The notes below the pieces were generated by a model, which worked only from the letters and a program-made list of their open reading frames with translations, was not told the origin of the DNA and searched no databases. Made by a program: the position numbers and the translations under genes. Below, in pieces: positions 54,601 through 60,900 of a DNA stretch of 64,000 nucleotides; within the stretch, counting starts at the first letter, position 1; each line of letters starts with the position of its first letter. This DNA comes from Paenibacillus_G elgii_A (lineage in GTDB: Bacteria; Bacillota; Bacilli; Paenibacillales; NBRC-103111), in contig JBHJMN010000003.1 of assembly GCA_042219835.1 (NCBI GenBank), positions 1-64,000 of the forward strand. Reading direction: 5' to 3'.

Positions 54601-57600
54601 ATTCATCTGCTGGAGCAGGTTACCGCCAATCCGGATGTGTCGGTAGACAAGCTGGAGCTGGTGACAGCGCGAGAGAAAGAGCTGCTGCTGAACAGCTTCA
54701 ACGACAACACGGCGGAGTATCCGCGGGAGCAAACGATTCATGGCTTGTTCGAAGAGCAGGTCCGCCGCTCGGCGGAGCGGATTGCCGTCTCTTGCGGTAA
54801 GGAGCAAATGACGTACCGCGAGCTGAATGAGCGGGCCAATCGTTTGGCCCGCCAGCTCCGCGCCCATGGCGTAGGGCCGGATGTCCGCGTCGGCTTGCTT
54901 GCCGATCGCTCGCTGGAGATGATCGTCGGCATTCTGGCGACGATCAAAGCGGGCGGCGCTTACGTGCCGCTGGACCCGGATTATCCGCAGGACCGGCTGC
55001 AGTTTATGCTGGAGGACAGCGGTTCGCTCGTGCTGCTGACACAGACACATCTGCTCGGCGCGGTATCGTATGCCGGTGCGGTGCTTAACCTGAACGACCC
55101 GTCGCTATATAGAGGAAACGGACTTAATCTGGAGCCGATAAATCAGCCTGGCGATATGGCCTATATCATCTATACGTCGGGTACTACGGGCAAACCGAAG
55201 GGTGTTATGATCGAGCATCGCAATGTCGTGCGGCTGCTCGTCCACGATAAGCTGCAGTTCGATTTCAACGAGCAGGATGTCTGGACGGTCTTCCACTCGT
55301 TCTGCTTTGACTTCTCGGTATGGGAAATGTACGGAGCGCTGCTGCTCGGAGGACGGGCCGTCCTTGTGCCGAAGCAGGTCGCGCAAAATCCGAAGGCGTT
55401 CGCAGAGCTGCTGCGCGAGGAAGAGGTTACGGTACTGAACCAGACGCCGACTGCCTTCTATGCGCTGATCCATGAGGTGATGGAACAGCCGGAGCGGGGG
55501 CAGGGCCGCAGCGTGCGCTATGTCATCTTCGGCGGCGAGGCGCTCAGTCCGATGATGCTAAAACCATGGCGCGACCGTTATCCGCGGACGAAGCTGATCA
55601 ATATGTACGGAATCACGGAGACGACCGTACACGTGACCTACAAGGAGATCGGGGACCAAGAGATTGCGTCCAACCGCAGCAATATCGGCCGTCCGATTCC
55701 GACGCTGACCAGCTATATTTTCGATGCGCAGCAGCAGCTTGTGCCTGTCGGCGTAGTCGGGGAGCTGTACGTCGGAGGAGACGGCGTAGCGCGCGGATAC
55801 TTGAACCGCGAAGAGCTTACAGCCGAGAAATTTATCGATCATCCGCATAAGCCGGGCGAGCGGCTTTACCGGTCCGGAGACCTTGCGCGGATGCTGCCAA
55901 ACGGCGAGATGGAATATCAGGGCCGGATCGACCATCAGGTGAAGATCCGCGGTCACCGGATCGAATTGGGCGAGATCGAATCCAAGCTGCTTCACTTGGA
56001 AGCCGTGCAGGAAGCGATTGTCCTTGCGCGTGACGACAGCCAGGGACAGAAGCTGCTGTGCGCGTACTATGCAGCGTCAAAGGAGCTGACGGCAGGCGAA
56101 CTGCGCGAGACACTCTCGCAGGAGCTGCCGGGCTACATGGTGCCGACGTTCTTCGTCCAGGTTGAGCGCATGCCGCTCACCGCAAACGGCAAAGTCGACC
56201 GCAAGGCGCTGCCGGCACCGGAAGCAAGCCTGCAATCGGGACAGGGGTATGCCGCTCCGAGCACACAGACAGAAGCGCAGCTCGCGCGCATTTGGCAGGA
56301 GGTACTGGGTCTTGAGAAGGTCGGCGTCAAGGATCATTTCTTCGAGATCGGCGGACATTCGCTCCGCGCTGCCACGCTCGTGGCGCGTATCCAGAAGGAG
56401 CTGCAGATCAGCGTGCCGCTAAGAAGCGTGTTTGAGCATCCTACCGTGGAAGAGCTCGCTGCCGTCATGGCAGTCCGGGAAACAACAGGCGAAACGAGTC
56501 TGCCGGTTGCTGAGGAAAGAGATTACTATCCGCTTTCCTCCGTTCAAAAGAGAATGTATATTTTGAGCCAGCTTCAGAAGAACGATATCAGCTACAACTT
56601 ACCAAGCGTCCTGCGGGTCGAAGGACCGCTTGATGTGAAGCGGATTGAGGAGGCGTTCCGCGCCCTGATCGCACGCCACGAGTCGCTGCGTACCAGCTTT
56701 GAGATGGTAGATGGCGAACCGGTGCAGCGGGTGCATGCCCAGGCGGACTTCTCCATTGAGGTGCGGGAGGGCAGCGAGCAGGAGGCGGAAGAATGGATGG
56801 AAAGCTTCTTGCGCCCGTTTGATTTGCGCAAGCCGCCGCTTATGCGGGTAGAACTGATAAAGCTCGAATCCGAGCGTTACCTCATGCAGTTCGATATGCA
56901 CCATATCATTACGGACGGCGCCTCGATGGGCATTCTGGTGCAGGAACTCGTCCGGCTGTACAGAGGCGAAGAGCTGCCTTCGTTGCGGATTCAGTACAAG
57001 GACTATGCGGTCTGGCAGCAAGGCGCAAGATCCCGTACTTACGAAGAGCAGGAACAATACTGGCTGGAGGCGCTGGCCGGCGAGCTTCCGGCTCTGGAGG
57101 TGCCGACGGATTATCCGCGACCTGCGGTACGCAGCTTTGACGGTTCCCGAGTCAACTTCGAGCTTGACGCGGAATGTACGTCGGCGGTCAAGCAGCTCAG
57201 CGAGGAAACAGGAAGCACGCTGTTTATGGTGCTGCTGGCGGCTTATCAGGCGCTGTTGGCCCATTACAGCGGGCAGGAGGACATCATCGTCGGCACGCCG
57301 ATTGCCGGCAGGCCGATGGCCGAGCTTGAACCGGTCATTGGGATGTTCGTCAATACGCTTGCGCTGCGCGCCTATCCGTCCGAGAACAAGACATTCCTGG
57401 AGCTCTTGCAGGAGGTTAAGGAACAAGCGCTCGGCGCATTTGAAAACCAGGAGTTTGCGTTCGAGGAACTGGTGGAGAAGCTGGTTCAAGTCCAAGACGC
57501 CAGCCGGAACCCGTTTTTTGACACGATGCTGGTGCTGCAAAACAATGAGCGGCAGGAGCTGAAGTTTGACTCGGTGTCTTTCGTCCAGCAAGAACGCGAC

Positions 57601-57828
57601 TACAACGTCGCCAAATTCGATCTTACCTTGTATTTCATCGAGGAAGGGGATCGTATCAACGGCAGTCTGGAATACAGCACCAAGCTGTTCAAAGCCCATA
57701 CGATTGAAAAGTATGCCTCCGATTTCGCTGCGCTGTTGCGTACGGTGACGGATCAACCGAACATCCGGCTGGGCGACATTGAGCTTGCGGACCAAGTATC
57801 CGTCGAGCCCGTGGAGTTCATGTTCTAA
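39619..57828 (+). CDS. Nonribosomal peptide synthetase 1 (four-plus modules, starter C domain)
   Basis: About 6069 residues, ATG 39619 (GAGGAG 14 nt upstream; ATG 39595 lacks a ribosome site). Domain order, approximate residues: Cstarter 18-450 (YPLTQPQQRIWYTELLYP; HHIATDG intact), A1 468-965, T1 (Ser ~1007), E1 1055-1505, C2 1530-1980, A2 1990-2500, T2, E2 2595-3040 (HHLAIDV, Gly lost), C3 3065-3510, A3 3520-4020, T3, E3 4105-4550, C4 4575-5020, A4 5030-5535, T4 (LGGHSL type, Ser 5581), C5 5635-6060, stop. Pocket codes by alignment to GrsA: A1 DAFFLGITF (Ile/Val-like), A2 DVWHFSLVD (Ser), A3 DAWAFAGVA (aromatic, perhaps Trp), A4 DFWNIGMVH (Thr, matching the known Thr code). A starter C of this type is common in Bacillus/Paenibacillus lipopeptide synthetases and loads a fatty acid. 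The protein stops after a C domain with no A domain, so NRPS2 must complete module 5. Confidence 0.95.
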   Translation: MKQELANHQIFDRENVKLYPLTQPQQRIWYTELLYPNRNASTIILNAKINGAVNTDILKQAIGIVVQRNDSFRIRIASDNGVPWQYIVPYAEEDLVIGHLEMPQEQAAEWLKKNNVVPFKLLHAPLYQFTIIHIHEEEIWLSFRMHHIATDGVAMHQAFDQMTGFYQELANGTFDVASSLKANSYLDFIQAEQEYEQSDRYQKDKAYWLDKFSEFPETIGLKTYNPLTLSTAGRREGAELSEELHKGIKAFCEEHRISLFTFFLSALYIYVHKVTQEQDIPIGTLYANRTSKKEKDTNGMFVSTVATRVRVEPETGLLAFLQSVAKEQSSILRHQRYPYNKVIQDLREIRRSQDIQRLFGGSIQYRTYSFAKFGEFAMQPNNAFCGDIVNDFDIHMVDELDRGKMMLYFDYRTELFDEQEVAQIIRQFLAVAEGMIQSPTQTIQQLSLLSETEKETILNVFNDTAADYPSGQSIAALFEEQAGRTPEQTAVVCAGKALTYGDLNEQANRLARTIRALGVTADDTVGIIAERSALMVVGILGILKAGGAYVPVDPDYPEERVRYLLEDSGVKVLLTERKEFVTEHFKGTILDISSKEVYDENGSNLEPASGPNDLAYVIYTSGTTGKPKGVMVEQRNVVRLVKNTDYAALDETTRILQTGSVVFDASTFEIWGALLNGGQLHLVNKDIILHAASLKQTIQENGITTMFLTTALFNQLTQQDSRLFASLDTLLVGGEAQSVPHIDRVLQDNPGFRLVNIYGPTENTTFSTAYVIPAERSNTVPIGGPIRNSTAYVVDSAMRLQPVGAWGELLVGGDGVARGYLNQPEQTAEKFIDGPFRKGERCYRTGDLVRWRADGTLEYKGRMDQQVKIRGYRIELGEIEEHLLQVEAVQEAVVTAREDENGQKQLCAYYVAERELGVNEVRSALSRELPGYMVPSYFVQVEQMPLTSNGKVDRRALPAPEGSLQTGAEYVAPRTAVEQALVSVWQSILGVKKVGVLDNFFELGGDSIKAIQVSSRLLQAGYKLEMREMFQYPTVAELSRYVQEASRIADQGEVRGLVTHTPIQLWYLEQNPAEPHHFNQAFLLYRKAGFEEAALRSAVEAIVKHHDALRIVLRKTENGVYETWNRGADGEGSGLYELECFDFTQVEHVAEAIEMQANAIQSSIQLHDGPLVKLGLFRCADGDHLLIAIHHWVVDGISWRILLEDLTAGYEQALSGAVTVKLPQKTDSFQTWADKLLAHAGSPAMERERQYWLESGDAGFLPLPKDFAAAGTPTIGRSEVVSVRWTKEETERLLKQANRAYTTEVNDLLLTALGIAVHDWTGYNRIAVNLEGHGREPILSDVDVTRTVGWFTSQFPVVLEMGSAEAEKNISHRIRTVKEGLRRIPHRGIGFGLLKYLSSINNGEQVFAQEPELSFNYLGQFDQDLEQSGLSLSPHPTGEFVSAQTVMRYPVDVNGMIVGGELEMTIRYDAEAFRADTIKQLAGLLQTSLREVLDHCTSKEQPELTPSDLQMKGLSLAQLEQITELMRHVGELEDVFALTPLQKGMLFHSLMDRQAGSYFEQLTMDLEGSFQVEAFRRGFELLVQRHQVLRANYLTTTLTDEPIQVVIRHKPVDFSYEDLRPLEADERLAYAESFLRQDKKRGFDLEQGALMRVSVLQTGDQSYRIVWSFHHILMDGWCLSLMLGEVFESYHAYLSSKQPKLAPVTPYSRYFDWLEKQDYQEAEHFWSRYLSGYEQMTLLPRSDHGDAASGFAPVKHIFLLNRELTEKLNRMAKQHQVTLYTLIQTAWGVILQNYNNSSDVVFGSVVSGRPAEIPGVESIVGLFINTIPVRLQAVPGESFAQAMIRSQEQTLKTQSYDTYPLFEIQKLTEQKQDLINHIIVFENYPMEEQAEQLLMKGGGESGFAISNVVMSEQTTYDFNMIVIPGDELRFQFEYNANAFDLAEIEQMQHHFVHVLEQIAANPAIPADKLELVSGQEKELLLHGFNDTAAEYPQERTIHELFEEQAQRTPERTAVLFKDGRLTYRELNERANRLARTLRAEGVGADVPVAIMVERSPEMIVGIYAILKAGGAYVPIDPEYPAERIRYIAEDSGARLLLTQSRFLDRVPAELEGRVLDLNEGAVYAEDATDLPHGSGPRNMAYVIYTSGSTGKPKGAAIEHHSVLNRILWMHERYPIGEADVILQKTTFTFDVSVWELFWWAMVGSSVCLLTPGGEKNPELILQAISRYGVTTMHFVPAMLHAFLDYAEQQAKQTVAEQTSSLRHVFASGEALPPQHVARFQEAIGRVNRTRLINLYGPTEATVDVSYFDCEPDESYAVIPIGKPVNNTRLYILKEGTEQLQPVGVAGELCIAGVQVARGYLNRPELTAEKFMADPFAAGERMYRTGDLARWLPDGNIEYLGRIDHQVKIRGYRIELGELEAELLAVEAVQEAVVMARDDGQGQKLLCAYYVATKELTVGELREALSKELPSYMVPTYFIQIERMPLSANGKIDRKSLPAPEASVQSGEAYAAPRTPVERALANILQTVLGLRTVGIYDNFFDLGGDSIKSIQVVSRMMQAGYKLEMKDIFKYPTIASLSAHVRTAVRLADQGEVTGEAPLTSVQRWFFEHNPPQPQHFNQSFMIYRPDRFEEGALRQTFRRLAEHHDALRLVVQDSGSGYQVRYRAVAEGELLDLAVIDLQDKEMDDSLNHWIEEKATEIQGSIDLNAGPLVKLGLFRCADGDHLLIAVHHLAIDVVSWRILFEDFMTGYEQASKGEAIRLPLKTDSFQAWARGLEQYADSPALDGERAYWQQIEQASCRPLPKDNAYECPQLQDSELITLNWTPEETVKLLKQAHRAYNTEMNDLLLTALGIAIQRWSGLEDVLVSLEGHGREPIIPDLDMTRTVGWFTSVYPVLLSQGADMTLRERIKRTKEQLHVIPDKGIGYGLLRYLSRKKQEAPAFRVEPEISFNYLGQLDQDLQQHDIRLSPFAGGMTVSADTALRFALDLNGLVVDGALQLTIRYSAKQYRRETMEQFAGHLHASLQEVIAHCVSKDRTELTPSDVSLKGVTIEELERLMLQTAAIGEIENVYNLTPMQKGILFHGLLEAGSGAYFEQTSFDLKGEFEPEAFAQSLDLLVQRHEALRTNFYTAWKENPVQVVFRSKRGTLVFEDLSGFSAGEREAEIARFKREDREKGFDLARDPLLRIAILRTGPQKHHMIWSFHHIIMDGWCLSIVVQEVFEAYFALVGGKQPELSEVWAYSSYIEWLERQNTQEASAYWSSYLSGYEEQTLLPAGKPGNSEDGYRAQRYDYELGSELTKRIHQTAKAHQVTINTLIQAAWGIVLQRYNGTDDAVFGSVVSGRPAEIPGVERMIGLFINTIPVRIRCAAEETFADVMKRAQEQAIASNAYETFPLYEIQALTEQKQDLIRHIVIFENYPVDERMEQLGGEHSALRLSGVQSAEQTNYDLNLVVLPGESMKLYIGYNEAAFEPIAIERIQAHLTCLLEQVVANPDIRIHELELVSGAEKEQILHAFNDTAVNSPREKTIFQLLEEQTVRTPEQVAVYCEGQRLTYRELNERANRLARTLRSAGVQRDRFVGLMVERSLGMIVGVFAILKAGGAYVPIDPEYPEDRIRYMLEDSGAKLLLTQERLRERIAADLKDVAVLAADDEANYDADGSNLEPVSGADDLAYVIYTSGTTGKPKGVMLEHHGLTNLKAYYDHTLRIGEEDRALLFASLSFDAACWEIFQALFCGATLYVPTKDTILNYQWFQTYMAEHRITVAALPPTYAVYLEPEHMPSLRILFTAGSASSPELVQKWKDKVAYYNGYGPTENSVATSIWPVSEDPEAGRLISIGRPMPNHRVYIVDTHGHLLPAGVAGELCVAGAGLARGYLDRPELTAEVFVTSRFSGERMYRTGDLARWLADGRLEYLGRIDHQVKIRGYRIELGEIEAKLLQAEAVQEVIVIAREDGQGQQQLCAYYVASEELAASELRQVLSEKLPSYMVPAHFVQLEAMPLTPNDKIDRKALPEPDGGGQTDADYAPPRTPVERSMVAIWQAVLGTSAVGIHDNFFELGGDSIKSIQVSSRLLQQGYKLEMKDLFAYPTIAGLSPYVQATGAKADQGAVTGEAPLTPIQHWFFEQNFAEPHYFNQALLLYRAEGFEEAALRQAFAKLIEHHDALRMVYKAAPDGFTAWNREVHEGKPLELSVFDYRDADHARELVESKASELQAGIDLQEGPLLKLGLFRCADGDHLLIAIHHLVIDGVSWRILFEDLKTAYDQAVQGETIRLPHKTDSFRTWSEELRKAAASDELQRELAYWRDLEKVETAVLPKEDGQAGRLTLADSGTVTVEWSAEATEQLLKHANRAYNTNVNDLLLTALGLAVQDWTGQERLLISLEGHGREADAIGLELDLSRTIGWFTSQYPVLLTVEGSQALGKQIKRVKEDLRRIPRKGIGYGILRYVSELPEAERLRQEPEIGFNYLGQFDEDLQNGAFGFSPYSSGQSVSAQTALQHALTFNGMVSGGRLTMTLLYNAKAFRLETIEHVAQLLHDRLVMVLEHCVTKEQAELTPSDVQRKGLTIDELEELIRQGEQTGEVENVYALTPMQKGMLFHSLLEPKSGAYFQQATFELVGRFDVGAFAQSLELLVQRHTVLRTNIVNDSRQEPLQLVYRSKASEFYFEDVRGLGDAEQGAYVAAFAAKDRARGFDLAADALMRIGILQTGDTEYSFVWSFHHIVMDGWCISLLYQEVFGAYFAIRQKRDVKLPQVTPYVRYMEWLDKQDPDQAAAYWKEYLSGYEQHTDLPNRKTADAKQRYELEKVSRLTGKPLSAALQRTAKAHQVTINTLLQTAWGIALQRYNNSTDVVFGSVVSGRPADIPGVEGIIGLFINTIPVRVQSGAGESFAHMLKRGQAQAIESNAYDTYPLYEIQAHTAQKQDLISHLLIFENYPLDEEIERIGERGPDAFEIRNAWMNEQTNYDFTVTIMPGADIRIDFGYNAVVYDREDVERIQEHFIHLLEQVTANPDVSVDKLELVTAREKELLLNSFNDNTAEYPREQTIHGLFEEQVRRSAERIAVSCGKEQMTYRELNERANRLARQLRAHGVGPDVRVGLLADRSLEMIVGILATIKAGGAYVPLDPDYPQDRLQFMLEDSGSLVLLTQTHLLGAVSYAGAVLNLNDPSLYRGNGLNLEPINQPGDMAYIIYTSGTTGKPKGVMIEHRNVVRLLVHDKLQFDFNEQDVWTVFHSFCFDFSVWEMYGALLLGGRAVLVPKQVAQNPKAFAELLREEEVTVLNQTPTAFYALIHEVMEQPERGQGRSVRYVIFGGEALSPMMLKPWRDRYPRTKLINMYGITETTVHVTYKEIGDQEIASNRSNIGRPIPTLTSYIFDAQQQLVPVGVVGELYVGGDGVARGYLNREELTAEKFIDHPHKPGERLYRSGDLARMLPNGEMEYQGRIDHQVKIRGHRIELGEIESKLLHLEAVQEAIVLARDDSQGQKLLCAYYAASKELTAGELRETLSQELPGYMVPTFFVQVERMPLTANGKVDRKALPAPEASLQSGQGYAAPSTQTEAQLARIWQEVLGLEKVGVKDHFFEIGGHSLRAATLVARIQKELQISVPLRSVFEHPTVEELAAVMAVRETTGETSLPVAEERDYYPLSSVQKRMYILSQLQKNDISYNLPSVLRVEGPLDVKRIEEAFRALIARHESLRTSFEMVDGEPVQRVHAQADFSIEVREGSEQEAEEWMESFLRPFDLRKPPLMRVELIKLESERYLMQFDMHHIITDGASMGILVQELVRLYRGEELPSLRIQYKDYAVWQQGARSRTYEEQEQYWLEALAGELPALEVPTDYPRPAVRSFDGSRVNFELDAECTSAVKQLSEETGSTLFMVLLAAYQALLAHYSGQEDIIVGTPIAGRPMAELEPVIGMFVNTLALRAYPSENKTFLELLQEVKEQALGAFENQEFAFEELVEKLVQVQDASRNPFFDTMLVLQNNERQELKFDSVSFVQQERDYNVAKFDLTLYFIEEGDRINGSLEYSTKLFKAHTIEKYASDFAALLRTVTDQPNIRLGDIELADQVSVEPVEFMF

Positions 57829-57843
57829 AAGGTTTTCACTATG

Positions 57844-57885
57844 TTCGCAAAGAGCGCATGAGGACAAGCCATGCGCTCCTGCGAA
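57844..57885 (+). other. Hairpin between the two NRPS genes
   Basis: TTCGCA-AA-GAGCGCATG pairs with CATGCGCTC-C-TGCGAA around a 9-nt loop: 15 paired bases in all. No T-run follows, so it is not a normal terminator; it may protect or process the giant message or limit read-through. Confidence 0.55.
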
Positions 57886-57962
57886 GCCTTATGGTTCGAG
57901 GATGTACCGATTCACCCGTGGGAGCACGGAAAAACAGATGGGAAGAACAGGGGGATCATGCG

Positions 57963-60900
57963 ATGAAAAAGCTGCGGGCCTTTTGGAGCGGCAAATTCGA
58001 TGCAGAAGATACGATATCTGTCATACCGTACAGTTCAACTCACAAAATGAGGGAGACCGACAGCCAAAACGAAGGCTCCCCGCTCCGGGTATGGAGCGGA
58101 CAGCTGCCCGAGCAAGTATCGCAACGGCTCATTGCCATTTCCAAAGACTCTCCAATGGCGCTGTTTATTTTGTTGCTGACGGGCGTCAAATGCCTGTTAT
58201 ATAAGTATACGAACGAAGAAAAGGTGATTGCAGCCATCCCGGCAGTTCGTACTTCGGATGCTCCGCTTATGAATGAGATCATCTTGATCAAACAGGAATT
58301 GAACGGAGCAGATGCATTTAAATCACTGATTGGACAGGTCCACGCTACCGTTAGCGAGTCCATTGTCCATCAGAACATTGCGCTGCAAACGATGTCGGGC
58401 GCTATACATTTGCAAGTAGAGCCGGACGGCTCGCCCTTGTTCCATACGGTCATTTCATTCGATGCTCTTCATACCCGGCATCATCCAGGGTCGATCGTCT
58501 CCGATATCGAGCTTGCTTTTGAGCGGAACGATGACGGAATTTTGCTGCATATTCATTACCGCGATGACCGTTACGACCAGCAAATGCTGGAATTATTATC
58601 TGTTCATTTGGTTCGGATTTATAGCCTTGCTTTATTCCAGCCCGAGCTTGCTATCGACAGTATCGATATCATGTCCGACGAAGAGAAGTCACTTATCCTG
58701 CAAAGCTTTAACAACACATCGGCGGAGTATCCGCGGGAGCGGACAATTCACGAGCTGTTCGAGGAGCAGGCTCAGCGTACGCCGGAGCGGACAGCGGTGC
58801 TGTTCAAGGATGAGCGGCTGACGTACCGCGAGCTGAACGAGCGGGCGAATCGTCTGGCGCGGACGCTGCGCGCTGAAGGCGTTGGCGCGGATGTGCCTGT
58901 AGCGATCATGGTCGACCGCTCGCTGGAGATGATCGTCGGCATCTACGCGATTCTGAAGGCGGGCGGCGCTTACGTGCCGATCGATCCGGAGTATCCGGCG
59001 GAGCGAATCCGCTACATCGCCGAAGATTCCGGAGCCCGGTTGCTGCTGACACAGAGCCGCTTCCTGGACTGCGTGCCGGCGAAGCTGGAAGGCCGAGTTC
59101 TTGATTTGAACGAGGCGGCGGTTTACGCCGAAGATGCGACGAATCTGCCGCTTGGCGCCGGTCCGCGCGACATGGCTTACGTGATCTATACGTCGGGCTC
59201 GACCGGCAAACCGAAAGGCGCGGCGATCGAGCACCATTCCGTACTCAACCGTATCCTGTGGATGCATGAGCGCTACCCGATTGGCGAAGCAGACGTGATT
59301 CTGCAAAAAACGACCTTTACGTTCGACGTGTCGGTGTGGGAGCTGTTCTGGTGGGCCATGGTGGGCTCAAGCGTCTGCCTGTTGACGCCGGGCGGTGAGA
59401 AAAACCCGGAGCTGATGTTGCAGGCAATCAGCCGTTATGGCGTGACCACGATGCACTTTGTCCCCGCCATGCTTCATGCGTTTCTGGATTACGCGGAGCA
59501 GCAGCCGAAGCCAACGGTCGCGGAACAAACGTCCAGTCTGCGCCATGTATTCGCCAGCGGAGAGGCGCTGCCGCCGCAGCACGTGGCCCGCTTCCAAGAG
59601 GCGATCGGCCGGGTGAACCGGACGCGTCTGATCAATCTGTACGGACCGACGGAAGCAACGGTGGATGTGTCGTACTTCGATTGCGAGCCGGATGAGTCGT
59701 ATGCGGTGATTCCAATCGGCAAGCCGGTGAACAATACACGGCTGTATATCCTGAAGGAAGGCACGGAGCAGCTGCAGCCGGTCGGTGTGGCGGGCGAGCT
59801 GTGCATCGCCGGGGTGCAGGTGGCAAGAGGCTACTTAAACCGTCCGGAATTAACAGCGGAGAAGTTTACGGCTGATCCATTTGCGGCGGGCGAGCGGATG
59901 TACCGGACCGGCGACCTGGCCCGATGGCTGCCCGATGGGAACATCGAGTATCTGGGCCGGATCGACCATCAGGTGAAAATCCGCGGTTACCGGATTGAGC
60001 TGGGCGAGCTGGAAACCGAACTGCTCCGCATCGACCCGGTGCAGGAGGCCGTAGTCGTGGCCTGCGATGACGGCCAAGGCCAGAAGCTGCTGTGCGCTTA
60101 CTTTGTGGCATCGCAGGAACTGACGGCAGGCGAATTGCGCGAGGCGCTGTCGAAAGAGCTGCCAAGCTATATGCTGCCTACGTACTTCGTGCAAGTCGAG
60201 CGGATGCCGCTGACGGCAAGCGGTAAAATCGACCGCAAAGCACTCCCTGCACCCGAAGCAAGCGTCCGGTCGGGCGAGGTTTATGTAGCTCCACGCACGC
60301 AGACAGAAGAGCAGCTTATGCGGATTTGGCAGGATGTGTTGAGGCTTGAGAAGGTCGGCGTCAAAGACAATTTCTTCGATATCGGCGGGCATTCGCTCCG
60401 TGCGGCGACGCTTGCTGCGCGCATTCATAAAGAAATGAATAAGCAGCTTGAGCTGCGCGAAGTTTTTGAGGCGATGACGGTGGAGCAATTGGCACGGACG
60501 ATCGAAAGCAAGGAAACGAAGGTGCTCGTTAACATTCCGAACGTTCCGGATAGCGACTATTATCCGGTATCTTCAGCACAAAAACGGCTCTATGTGCTGA
60601 GCAACCTGGAAGGCGGGGAGCTTGGCTATAACATGTCGGGTGTGGTCATCGCGGAGGGACCGCTGCAGCCGGACCGTTTGGAAGACGCGTTCCGCAAGCT
60701 GATTGCGCGCCACGAGTCGCTGCGGACGAGCTTTCATCTTGTAGACGGCGAGCCGGTGCAGCACGTGCAGCGCGAGGCGGCTTTTGCCCTTGAGCGCCTT
60801 GGGTCCGATGGAAAAGATGTCGAGACCCTCTTTCACCAGTTTGTACGCCCGTTCGATCTTACCGCAGCGCCTTTGCTGCGGGCCCGATTGTTTACTCAGT

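Noticed and set aside
56599..57867. Long minus-strand frames inside the NRPS genes (for example 422 codons)
   Set aside because: They mirror the C5 domain in GC-rich coding sequence, and have Arg/Leu/His-rich shadow composition with no family resemblance.
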